From Limnoglobus roseus (GTDB lineage Bacteria; Planctomycetota; Planctomycetia; Gemmatales; Gemmataceae), in assembly GCF_008254045.1 (NCBI RefSeq), contig NZ_CP042425.1, positions 9,314,100-9,378,099 on the forward strand: a DNA stretch of 64,000 nt, given 5' to 3'. The translations under genes and the position numbers were made by a program. Positions within the stretch are counted from its first letter, which is position 1. Every line of letters starts with the position of its first letter. The notes under the pieces are model-generated. The model searched no databases. It worked only from the letters and a program-made list of their open reading frames with translations, and was not told the DNA's origin. Below, in pieces: positions 19,158 through 26,585 of this stretch.

Positions 19158-19531
19158 CGTGTAGGTCATCCTGTCTACGTTTCCGGCCGGGCGACTTGCG
19201 TAGGGCGAATCCTATCGCAAAGGGCGATCCGGTCGGGGCGGGGTTGGGGGCATCGGCCGCGACCGGTCTGGGCAAGGCGAGTGTGCATGCGCACAACATC
19301 GCAACAATCCTGCCTGTACGGTATCGACCGCGGTACGATAATTCGGCAGCTTGCGCGACGAAACCGGGCGAAGCGGGAGGGAATCGCACCGGCAGCGCAA
19401 GTACAACGCGCACAACCGGAAGCACTCCGCCGGTAAACATCGACTTGAGGGAATCGATGCGACGATGGCGAAAGCCGGTTGCCTCGCGGTTGGGACGGGG
19501 GTTACCCGCGAGACGCCGGTGCTTTTATAGG

Positions 19532-19560
19532 TTGTCAATTTGTCAAGTGCAACTGATAAT
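19532..19560 (+). promoter_or_regulatory. Near-consensus sigma-70 promoter pointing away from the sigma factor gene
   Basis: TTGTCA at 19532-19537, a 17-bp spacer and GATAAT at 19555-19560 give 5/6 matches to each consensus hexamer. No protein gene lies downstream on the plus strand, so it may drive a small RNA starting near 19567, or be chance in an AT-rich patch. Confidence 0.4.
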
Positions 19561-19587
19561 CGCGAAAGGCCGTGCGCGATGATGGGA

Positions 19588-19613
19588 AGGATCGTGCCGA
19601 TCAGCACGATCCT
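19588..19613. repeat. 10-bp perfect stem-loop
   Basis: Arms AGGATCGTGC (19588-19597) and GCACGATCCT (19604-19613) with a 6-nt loop. It lies about 28 bp after the promoter-like hexamers. It has no U-tract on either strand, so it could be an RNA structure or an operator rather than a terminator. Confidence 0.5.
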
Positions 19614-19788
19614 CACAAGTTAATATCCCTTCGGATTCAAGCTCCGTCAGGAATATCAGGTCGAAGTGTCTACCGGCTTGCTCTCTCCGCCGAATTCTCG
19701 GCCCCTGCCACGGTTACCCTGTCGGACCTTGATCCGACACTGTCGTCCCTCCCGACGGGCGCGTGGCGCGAACTTTTTCAGAACATTT

Positions 19789-20673
19789 TCAATAATTCCC
19801 GCCCCGGGCCGCGGACTTGTAGGTCGCGCCGAACACGCACACGATGTGGATGATCGGAAAGACCAGCGGCGGGAGGCAGCACATGAACATCCCGAACAGG
19901 CAGAAGAACACACACGTGAAGGCCGTGCCGCTCGCGACGGCCGAAGTGGCCCACGGTTCTTCCTCGCCGCCGGCGAACAGCCACCCGGTGACGGCCCCGG
20001 CCGCGCCGACGATGCCGAACCCGGCGGCCGCGATGAACGCGACCAGGAAGATGGCATAGTCGTTGGCGGCCTCCTGCTCCATCATGTGGTCGACCATGCC
20101 GCCGTTGATGGTGGCCAGGCGAAACTCGAACGACCACATGATGATCGGGATCAGGGCCACGGCCATGAATGTGCCGAAGAACCCGCCCAGGCCGACGATG
20201 AACAGCATCGCCGCCTTCACGAAGTTGTCGTGCTGCTTGTCCCGCTCTGGGTCCGGGTAAAGGTCGGCCGGGTCGATGTCCGGCGCGACGTACCGAAATC
20301 CGCGGGGCCGCCCCAACGCCATCGCCCAGGTGTCGACCGCCCACCGGGCGTCCTCGGGGGAGTGCTTGGCGGCGAACTCCTCGGTCTGCGCCTTCAGGAA
20401 GTCCGTGTACCCGACAGCTTCGTAGGCCATGAGCCGACCGGGGATGCCATCTTGCAGCACCGCGACCAGCAAGTCAGCCTCGTCGGGGTGGTTGGCCAAG
20501 TACCGGCCAAGGTACACCCGGCAGCTCGACGGCATCCGAATGACATCGGCCCCGCAGTCCTTGATGAGCTCGAAGAACAACCGCCGGGCCTTCTCACGGC
20601 CCGTCAGGGGTCGTTCCGTTTCGTACGACGGGTCTTCGTCCTCGTATTCCGGTTCGTCGTCGGGGGCGGCCAT
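19789..20673 (-). CDS. Four-helix membrane protein with an N-terminal helical 'WAVxxWAxALG' module
   Basis: A 294-residue protein with an acidic N-terminus. Residues about 25-120 form a helical module (GREKARRLFF ... CRVYLGRYL ... ARWAVDTWAMALG), a pattern that I recall as a small conserved domain found in varied bacterial signalling and membrane proteins. The C-terminal half has about four transmembrane helices, with segments near 150-175, 200-225 (FLVAFIAAAGFGIV) and 235-285. No enzymatic motif is seen. It stands alone between the pyrophosphatase and the sigma factor region. Function unknown. Confidence 0.7.
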   Translation of the reverse strand: MAAPDDEPEYEDEDPSYETERPLTGREKARRLFFELIKDCGADVIRMPSSCRVYLGRYLANHPDEADLLVAVLQDGIPGRLMAYEAVGYTDFLKAQTEEFAAKHSPEDARWAVDTWAMALGRPRGFRYVAPDIDPADLYPDPERDKQHDNFVKAAMLFIVGLGGFFGTFMAVALIPIIMWSFEFRLATINGGMVDHMMEQEAANDYAIFLVAFIAAAGFGIVGAAGAVTGWLFAGGEEEPWATSAVASGTAFTCVFFCLFGMFMCCLPPLVFPIIHIVCVFGATYKSAARGGNY

Positions 20674-20885
20674 GTCCGCAAAACTCAGGGCGGGAGGGTA
20701 TCAGTACACGAACCTAGAACACGATTCCCACGGCATGGTCGCGGGAAACGCCTCGAACGAGGTTGCGCGGGTCAAAAATGGTCGACTCTGCGGACAAGGT
20801 AAACGACGAGTGTTACCGAACGGCAACACGCCGGTGGCGGCGAGAAATGGCGGCGCAAATTGAGGCGGTGAGAGGAAGACGCCGA

Positions 20886-20907
20886 CCCGACCCGGTAAAG
20901 GGTCGGG
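20886..20907 (-). terminator. Short stem-loop after pyrophosphatase
   Basis: An 8-bp stem CCCGACCC/GGGTCGGG with a 6-nt loop, 14 bp past the ppa stop on the minus strand. No U-run follows, so it is only a candidate terminator. Confidence 0.4.
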
Positions 20908-20921
20908 CGAGCGGAGTCGGT

Positions 20922-21473
20922 TTAGAAGTTCCCCAGGGTCTTGCGGAACCGCTCGATGCACGATCGCACTTCGACGGCCCCGTCCTCGTGCGAGGCCCAG
21001 CCGAGGGCTTCGATGTGGACGCCTTCCAGTTGCTTGTACGTGCTGAAGAAGTGCTCCACTTCCCGCAGGAAGTGCTTCGGCACGTCCTCGATCTTCCGCA
21101 TCGCCTCGAACAGCGGGTCCTTGTTCGGCACGCCGAGGATTTTGAAGTCGTTCTGCCCCTTGTCCTTCATCTTGAAGATGCCGACCACGCGAGTCTCGAT
21201 GAGGCACCCGGAGAACGTCGGCTCGTTGACCATGACCAGCACGTCGAGGGGGTCGTGGTCCTCGGCCAGCGTTTGCGGGATGAACCCGTAGTCGCCGGGG
21301 TAAACGGCGGAACTGTACAGGTAGCGGTCCATCTTGATGAGGCCGGACTTCTTGTCGACCTCGAACTTCGTGCGGCGGCCCTTGGGGATTTCGACGATCA
21401 TGTTCGCCACGCCCGGCTCCCCGGTGCCCGGCGGGATCATCATGAAGTTGTGGTTGAAGTCACGGCCCAGCAT
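20922..21473 (-). CDS. ppa: Inorganic pyrophosphatase, family I
   Basis: A 183-residue soluble enzyme that hydrolyses pyrophosphate and so pulls biosynthetic reactions forward. Key residues are visible: the metal-binding DHDPLDVLV block, YPGDYGFIPQT, IEIPKGRRTKFE-like substrate site (VEIPKGRRTKFE), and FKMKDKGQNDFKI. Length matches bacterial family I. The ATG at 21473 has GAGG about 8 nt upstream; an in-frame TTG two codons earlier is less likely. Monocistronic appearance. Confidence 0.94.
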   Translation of the reverse strand: MLGRDFNHNFMMIPPGTGEPGVANMIVEIPKGRRTKFEVDKKSGLIKMDRYLYSSAVYPGDYGFIPQTLAEDHDPLDVLVMVNEPTFSGCLIETRVVGIFKMKDKGQNDFKILGVPNKDPLFEAMRKIEDVPKHFLREVEHFFSTYKQLEGVHIEALGWASHEDGAVEVRSCIERFRKTLGNF

Positions 21474-21581
21474 CGGCAATCCTCGGCGAAAAAAGGCCGT
21501 CGGCCGACGGCGGTGTGGGTGTTATATAACCGGCGTCTGAGAAACCCCACTAAGGGCCGGCAATCCGCCGAACGACGCCTC

Positions 21582-23150
21582 TCACCGAATCTTGGGAATG
21601 GTGTCCGGCACCCCGCCCGTCGGCACCGGCAGGATCGGCGTCGAACTCGGGGGCGGTGGCGCGGAACTCGGCGGCGACGCGCTCGGCGGCGGGCGTTCGG
21701 TCGGCGTCGTGGGGATCGATCCCGGCCCGGTCGGACTCAAGCCCCCCGCCGTCTGCACCGTCTCAATCACGGCCGACGGCTTGTCGAGATCGATGATGAT
21801 CGGATCCACCGAGATCGCCTCGCCGGTGTTCGTCGCCTTGTCCGTCGCCCGCACCTTCAAGTAGACCTTGAACGGCGTCTTGTCCGGCACGTCCCAGACG
21901 TACCGCCGCGAGTTCGGAATCCGCTCGGCGACCGACACCCAATCCTTGGCCGTCTTGTCCGCGGCGTACTCGATCACGATGGGATCGGTCATCAGGTTCA
22001 GGTCGTCCGCGTCCCACTCAATCTCCAACCGCGTGCCGGTGGACCCGCCCGGCGTCGGAATGGCCCGCCGAATCTTCACCACCGGGGCCTTCGTATCGAC
22101 TTCGACCAGGTGTTGGGCCAGCGCCGTGCTCGCCGGGTCGCGATCGCGGTTGCCGGCCCCGTTCTCGGGGATGACGATGAACCCGTACCGGCCGTCCTCG
22201 GGGGCGGTGAACGGAATTTCGACGGCCGGATTCGGCTCCTGGTACGCGATGTTGCACGCCTGCTTCTTGGCCGCGATCCAGTTGCCGTTCGGGTTGGCCG
22301 ACAGTTGCTTCGCGAACAGGTGAACCGCCACGACGCCGGACCGGGTGACGGTTTGCAACTTCGACTTGATCGTGAGGTCGCGTTTGTTGAAGTAGAGGAT
22401 CTGCGGTTGCCCCGGCACGTCGTCGGTGAGCCGGCCGCTGATGCCGACCGGCCCGGCCGCCCGCCGCGGGGTGACTTCCACGTCATCGCCGCCGCGGGGC
22501 GAGTCGGTGCCGCTGGACGGCAACCTCACGACGCGGGACGACGTTTTATGCCCCGCCTTGTCGGTCGCGGTGACGCGGACTTCCAGGGTGCGGCTCTCGC
22601 GGGTCAGGCCGGCCCACGTGTACTTGTCACGGGCGGCGAACCCGCTGCGGGGCTTCGGCACCTCGTGCCACTTCGCGTCGCCGTTCTGCCACTTGCATTC
22701 GAGGAGGATGCCGTCCGCGTCGAGGTTCTCGTCCTGCGCCGACCACGTCACCGTGGCCGCTCCGTCCGCGGAGACGGTGACGGCGGGCGGGCGGGTGTCG
22801 AAGATTACGCGGGAGTCGGTCCGCAGTTTCTCGACGGCCGGCGACACGGTGCCGTCGGCGTAGACGAGTTGCACGGCGAACTCTTCCTCGCCGTCGGCCT
22901 TCGCGGAGTAGATGAACCCCGGCTGCCGGCCGGCGATGGGGGCGAGGTCGTTAATACCGCGTTCCGAGACTTGCGTGAACGGCCCGCGGTTCACGGAGGC
23001 GTACAGCCGCAGTTTCGCCGGCTTGGGGTTGAGGTCTTTGACCGCGGCCGGCACCGGGAAGCCGATGTCGAGTTGCGGCGAGTACCGGGTGTCTTGTGCG
23101 AACGCGGCGGGGCCGAGGGCGAGCGTGACCAGACTGAGCAACCGCCGCAT
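21582..23150 (-). CDS. Secreted beta-rich protein; its 5' end is the element's attachment site
   Basis: A 522-residue exported protein. The signal peptide is MRRLLSLVTLALGPAAFAQ, cleaved near residue 18-19. The rest has repeated beta-sandwich-like blocks (SRTLEVRVTATDKAGHKT and FKVYLKVRATDKATNTG are two similar strands), suggesting Ig or fibronectin-type modules, and ends in a Pro/Ser/Thr-rich tail. The ATG at 23150 has GGAGGG about 7 nt upstream. The start codon, ribosome-binding site and first 17 codons lie inside the 108-bp direct repeat, so the gene was kept intact by integration but lost its original upstream region. Function is unknown; likely periplasmic or cell surface. Confidence 0.75.
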   Translation of the reverse strand: MRRLLSLVTLALGPAAFAQDTRYSPQLDIGFPVPAAVKDLNPKPAKLRLYASVNRGPFTQVSERGINDLAPIAGRQPGFIYSAKADGEEEFAVQLVYADGTVSPAVEKLRTDSRVIFDTRPPAVTVSADGAATVTWSAQDENLDADGILLECKWQNGDAKWHEVPKPRSGFAARDKYTWAGLTRESRTLEVRVTATDKAGHKTSSRVVRLPSSGTDSPRGGDDVEVTPRRAAGPVGISGRLTDDVPGQPQILYFNKRDLTIKSKLQTVTRSGVVAVHLFAKQLSANPNGNWIAAKKQACNIAYQEPNPAVEIPFTAPEDGRYGFIVIPENGAGNRDRDPASTALAQHLVEVDTKAPVVKIRRAIPTPGGSTGTRLEIEWDADDLNLMTDPIVIEYAADKTAKDWVSVAERIPNSRRYVWDVPDKTPFKVYLKVRATDKATNTGEAISVDPIIIDLDKPSAVIETVQTAGGLSPTGPGSIPTTPTERPPPSASPPSSAPPPPSSTPILPVPTGGVPDTIPKIR

Positions 23151-23205
23151 GGGATTCCCTCCGCCGACGGCGCGTGCCGTCTCATCGGGCATCATCGGCC
23201 GGTAA
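23098..23205. repeat. Left attachment repeat (attL)
   Basis: A 108-bp sequence identical to 42773-42880. It spans 53 bp of coding sequence of the secreted-protein gene, its ATG and Shine-Dalgarno, and about 55 bp upstream. Inside is a 6-bp inverted pair GACGGC/GCCGTC at 23166-23171 and 23176-23181, a possible core binding structure. The base before it (T) and after it (C) differ from the right copy. Confidence 0.93.
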
Positions 23206-23267
23206 CGTGGGGAAACTCCAGCGAATACGCCGGATATTCCCCGCCCTCGCCCTCTGGGAACCCCGAC

Positions 23268-23288
23268 CTGCTGTAGTAACTGCTGTAG
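23268..23288 (+). promoter_or_regulatory. Left arm-type site candidate: paired CTGCTGTAG
   Basis: CTGCTGTAG occurs at 23268-23276 and again at 23280-23288, same orientation, 12 bp apart. The same pair with the same spacing occurs at the right inner end (42645-42665). This fits recombinase or excisionase arm sites; it also sits just before the integrase start and could serve autoregulation. Confidence 0.6.
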
Positions 23289-23305
23289 GAGAAGAGAGAA
23301 GGAAC

Positions 23306-24529
23306 TTGAAGCCGCCAGCCTACTGTCACCACAAGCCGACCGATCAAGCCTACGTCACCGTTCGCGACGGGACGAAACGCCGCGTCATCTACCTCGGAGC
23401 CTTCGGATCCGCGGAATCCTACCGCCGGTACGGCGAGGTCATCGCGGGCGTCGCCCCGTCGGCATCGCCGCCCCTCTCCCCGACCCCACCTTCTTCGCCC
23501 GAGGGCATCTCCCTCGCCGACGCCTACGCCCTCTGGATCGCACGGTGTCGCGTTTACTACCGGCTCTCGGACGGCGAACCCTCCGACGAGACCGAAAACA
23601 ACGAGCGGTCTTGGGCACCCCTCCTGGCCCTGTTTCCCGAGGCCCTAATCGTGTCACTGACGAAGAAGAACTACACTGCCGTCCGCGAGGAGATGATTAG
23701 GCGGGGGTGGTGTCGGAAGCTGATTACGCAGCGGTGGGGGCGCATCCTTCGCGGGCTGAAGTGGCTCGCGGCAGAAGAATACATCCCCGACGCTACAGTG
23801 CTGGCGGCTACGCTGCCTCGACTGCAACCCTACCGCTCCGCCGCTCCCGAAACCGAGCCGGTAAAGCCGGTTCCCCTCGCCGACGTTCGGGCGACCCAGA
23901 AGTACCTCCGTCCATTCGTCGCTGCGATGGTGGAGCTTCAACTCCTCACGGGGATGCGACCCGGCGAGGTTCGGAAACTTCGCCTCTGCGACTTGGTCTG
24001 GGAAGAGACCGCCACGGGCTGCGGGGGTGGTAGGCGATTGGTCGCTCTGCGTCTGGGTCGGCACAAAACCATCCACCGGGGGAAGGTGAGGCTCATCCCC
24101 CTCTCCGGCTCGGCCTCCGAGCTGCTAACTCCCTACGCCCTCTCTAGCAAAGACGCCGACGCCGTCTTATTCTCCCCCGCAGCGGCCCCCGATACGCCGA
24201 AGCGGTGGCGGAACGTGACCCTCTTGTCCCGCTGTGCCTACGCCGACACGATCCGCTTCGCAGCTCAGCGGGCGGGGGTGGCCCAGTGGTCTCCGGGGCA
24301 AATTCGGCACTTGGTCGCAACGGTGACGCGGAAGAACATCAACCTCGACGCCGCCCGAGCGCTCCTCGGGCATTCATCGCCGACGACGACGCTCATTTAC
24401 GCCGAACGAGACGAGGCCATCGCGAGAGCGGCTGTCGAGGCTCTGGAGAAGGCTCTGCATCCCCCGCCCCCGCCGAAGCCGACCCCAGAGGCTCCCCCGG
24501 GGCCGCCCCCTACGCCCCCGCAATCTTAG
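23306..24529 (+). CDS. int: Tyrosine recombinase (integrase) of the element
   Basis: About 407 residues from a TTG at 23306, preceded by AAGGA and GGAG; earlier in-frame starts lie in the attachment repeat and are less likely. N-terminal region HKPTDQAYVTV...YLGAFGS is the planctomycete integrase arm-binding style. The catalytic domain has Arg in LTGMRPGEVRKL (about R218), a central Lys candidate in GRHKTIHRGK, GQIRHLVAT (R334, H335), LGHSSPTTTLIYAE (H356, nucleophile Y365). The first His of the canonical HxxR box is not conserved, as in related planctomycete recombinases. It ends in a Pro-rich tail. It should catalyse site-specific integration and excision. Confidence 0.92.
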   Translation: MKPPAYCHHKPTDQAYVTVRDGTKRRVIYLGAFGSAESYRRYGEVIAGVAPSASPPLSPTPPSSPEGISLADAYALWIARCRVYYRLSDGEPSDETENNERSWAPLLALFPEALIVSLTKKNYTAVREEMIRRGWCRKLITQRWGRILRGLKWLAAEEYIPDATVLAATLPRLQPYRSAAPETEPVKPVPLADVRATQKYLRPFVAAMVELQLLTGMRPGEVRKLRLCDLVWEETATGCGGGRRLVALRLGRHKTIHRGKVRLIPLSGSASELLTPYALSSKDADAVLFSPAAAPDTPKRWRNVTLLSRCAYADTIRFAAQRAGVAQWSPGQIRHLVATVTRKNINLDAARALLGHSSPTTTLIYAERDEAIARAAVEALEKALHPPPPPKPTPEAPPGPPPTPPQS

Positions 24530-24595
24530 TCGCCGACCTTTCCCGGACCCCGGCCGGCCGGGGTCGCCCTCGCCGACGCCTACTTCATCGACTTC

Positions 24596-24646
24596 GCCGA
24601 CCCCTTCTGCGACCGCGGCCCAGCCGCGGTCGCAGAAGGGGTCGGC
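24596..24646. repeat. Perfect 23-bp inverted repeat with 5-nt loop
   Basis: The arms 24596-24618 and 24624-24646 are exact complements around CCCAG. It lies 66 bp after the integrase stop. It could be a strong bidirectional terminator insulating the integrase, or a structural or replication-related site. No U-run flanks it. Confidence 0.75.
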
Positions 24647-24805
24647 TTCGCCCTCGCGGTCCGCGTCGAAGAAGAGGTGGGCATCGGCGAAGCCGAGGGC
24701 GTCGACTTCCGCAGCGGCGGGGGCGAATAGGCGAGGGGGGCGGGAGTGGCCCCCGCCCACGCGGTCTGGGGACGGGTCTGGGGATGGGTCGGTGAGGTTA
24801 TGGCC

Positions 24806-24870
24806 GTGGGGCGGGCTTATGGCCGGGCGGCGGATCGGCCGCGGAGCGGAGCAACAGCCCTCCCCACGGT
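24806..24870. repeat. Dispersed short repeat, copy 1 (imperfect hairpin)
   Basis: GTGGGGCGGGCT near 24806 and AGCCCTCCCCAC near 24855-24867 form an imperfect hairpin around GGCCGCGGAGCGG. Similar sequences occur at 30481-30532 and 35273-35306, all inside the element. Confidence 0.4.
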
Positions 24871-24973
24871 CGCGAAGAGGGCTCGGAAACGAAGACGCCC
24901 TCGCCGAATATTCGGCGAGGGCTTGGGCGTATCAGATGAGAGGGGTGGCATTGGTATCCCAAGTCAAACAACA

Positions 24974-25243
24974 GATTTAGATACCGAACTGGCAGACTTT
25001 CTTCGAGACATCTTCGGCAACCCCTTCCGCCCCGTCTCGGTTGATCCGAATTGGCTCACGTCAACCGCCGTCGCCATCGCTCAAGGCATCTACGACGACA
25101 AGGCGTTTGACCGACTGCCGATCCTTGCCGACGCGCTTCAAGACGCCGGGTGCGAGAACGGAGACATCCTGACGCACCTGCGAAGCGACGGGCCGCACGC
25201 CCGCGGCTGCTGGACGTTAGACCTCGTCTTGGGCAAAGAGTAG
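24974..25243 (+). pseudogene. Truncated copy of the Gemmata-type 'RDIFGNPFRP' family
   Basis: The frame holds only the last about 85 residues of a family whose full members are at 25320-25991 and 41354-41989. Seen are FLRDIFGNPFRPV, FDRLPILADALQDAGC and the terminal RGCWTLDLVLGKE. The N-terminal half, with the RKLRL and CACC-type block, is missing, and sequence upstream of about 24974 is unrelated although the frame stays open. It is probably a remnant left by recombination or deletion. Confidence 0.7.
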
Positions 25244-25319
25244 GCTCACCCGCGACCTCGCCCCCGCAGCCCAGAGGAGAAGGGGCGGGGAACCCGTCCC
25301 CGCGGAGTCGGCTCGGCGG

Positions 25320-25991
25320 CTACTCGATCCCGAGGGCGAGATCGACGACCCAGCACCCTTTTAAGTGTCGCCCCTCCCCGCGGCAGTGATTGAGGATGTC
25401 AGCTTCTTCGCATCCCGCGTCTTGGAGCGCGTCCGCGAGGATGGGCAGGCGATCAAATGCCCTCTCCTCGTAGATGCCTTCGGCGAGGCCAACGACCGTC
25501 GGGGTGAGCCACTCAGCTTCGAAGGGGACGGGGCGGAAGAGGAGCGGGCCAAAGAGGCACCTCGCGGCGGCGGCTTCGGCCGGGACCGGGGCGGCGGAGA
25601 TCGGTGTACCGGCGGGGACTCGGCCGGCGAGGTCCTGCGCCTCCGCCGTGTGCAACGCTTGGGCCATAAAGATCGTCTGGTAGGCCGCCCCGTAGCCGGT
25701 GACAGCCGTAACCCGGCGGGCCAATTCCGCCCCGGTGATCCGATAGTTTCCTCCGCCGCGGATCGCCTCCCCGGCCTCGATCAACTCCTCGTCGCTCGCG
25801 TCGGTGTCGGCGTGCCGTTCGGCGACCTCGACGGCCTTTTGACACCGCCAGTCGGTGAGTCGGTGCCACGAAAGCCGGCAGAAGGCGACGGCTAGCAGCC
25901 GCAACTTCCGCCGATCTTCGCGGGCCTCGCGTTCGAGGAACCGCCAAAGAAGGCTCGCGTCGGCACAGGTCAACCACTTCGCTTCCGTCAT
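25320..25991 (-). CDS. Gemmata-type paralogous family protein (MTEAxWL ... GCWxxDLxLG)
   Basis: A 223-residue soluble protein. The N-terminus MTEAKWLTCADASLLWRFL leads into a RRKLRLLAVAFCRLSW block; the C-terminal part has FDRLPILADALQDAGC and KGCWVVDLALGIE. I recall many paralogs of this layout in Gemmata-like genomes, with no known function. The usual 'LLRDIFGNPFRP' segment is changed to CLFGPLLFRPVPF here. The ATG at 25991 has GAGG 5 nt upstream. It is convergent with the truncated copy at 24974-25243, so two paralogs face each other. Confidence 0.75.
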   Translation of the reverse strand: MTEAKWLTCADASLLWRFLEREAREDRRKLRLLAVAFCRLSWHRLTDWRCQKAVEVAERHADTDASDEELIEAGEAIRGGGNYRITGAELARRVTAVTGYGAAYQTIFMAQALHTAEAQDLAGRVPAGTPISAAPVPAEAAAARCLFGPLLFRPVPFEAEWLTPTVVGLAEGIYEERAFDRLPILADALQDAGCEEADILNHCRGEGRHLKGCWVVDLALGIE

Positions 25992-26012
25992 TACCTCGCT
26001 CTCGGAACCCAT

Positions 26013-26481
26013 CCCCGATCATATCCGACGCCTACTCGGGGAAGAACTGGGGAACCGCTCGGCGACGAAATCGGCGTAGCGGTAGGCGACCCCGAGGGGA
26101 GGGTGGGGAGGGGCCTCCCCCCGCCCTCGCCTTCGCTGACTGAGACGCGTTCGCCGCCTCGCTTCTGTGGGTGGGGTCCCCGCTTCGCGGTGCGAATCGG
26201 TCGCCTTCGCCTCGGCCGACATCCGCAGTCGTCTGGGCTACTCTGATGCGACGACGAGCCAACCCGAGTTGCCGAATCGCTGGGGAAGGCTCTGAAGACC
26301 CGCATCGGCAGCTACCGAATTCACTGAGAAGGCAGCTGACGACTTTGATTCGCCGCCCTTGTCGGCTGGGAAGCAACTTCGATCCGGGTGAGGGGTCGCG
26401 GACTCGATCGCCGAGGAGTACAGCCGCTGGCCTACTCCTCCCACAGCATAAGGACGCCGACGCCACCGCGGGAGACGACGA
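26013..26481. other. Gene-free region
   Basis: About 470 bp between the paralogous-family gene and the inverted repeat after the replication ATPase. All open frames look like shadows of low-complexity GC-rich DNA. I see no RNA gene or clear promoter. Confidence 0.4.
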
Positions 26482-26569
26482 GGACGGCGGGGACGGCGAC
26501 TCTACTCTTTCTTCTTCTTAAAAGAGAGAGAAGTGAATAAGTCAGCTGTCCCCGCTGTCCCCGCCGTCC
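26482..26569 (-). repeat. Inverted repeat (17-bp arms, one G-T mismatch) after the helicase-like gene
   Basis: Arms 26482-26498 (GGACGGCGGGGACGGCG) and 26553-26569 pair with one wobble around a 54-bp pyrimidine/purine-rich loop. It lies 17 bp past the stop of the minus-strand ATPase and may end its transcript. Confidence 0.45.
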
Positions 26570-26585
26570 CCATCCGGTTCGGACG

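Larger units (their letters stand above)
19158..19788. other. Gene-free region with promoter-like sequence and a hairpin
   Basis: No convincing coding sequence is found on either strand over about 630 bp between the sigma factor start and the membrane-protein stop. It contains an AT-rich promoter-like patch near 19530-19560 and a 10-bp stem-loop at 19588-19613, annotated separately. Part of it must be the 5' leader and promoter of the sigma factor gene. Confidence 0.6.
24530..24973. other. Gene-free GC-rich stretch after the integrase
   Basis: About 440 bp without a convincing gene. It holds a perfect 23-bp inverted repeat at 24596-24646 and an imperfect hairpin carrying one copy of a dispersed short repeat (24806-24870). 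Open frames here have highly biased composition and no recognisable protein. Confidence 0.5.

Noticed and set aside
19666..20802. 378-codon plus-strand frame
   Set aside because: Antisense to the four-helix membrane protein; no motif and no ribosome-binding site.
23098..23205. tRNA gene as attachment site
   Set aside because: The repeat was checked because integrases often use tRNA genes, but no cloverleaf is seen; it is the 5' end of a protein gene.
20763..23276. Long plus-strand open frame of 837 codons
   Set aside because: It runs opposite to pyrophosphatase and the secreted-protein gene and is Arg/Gly-rich without motifs; typical shadow in GC-rich DNA.
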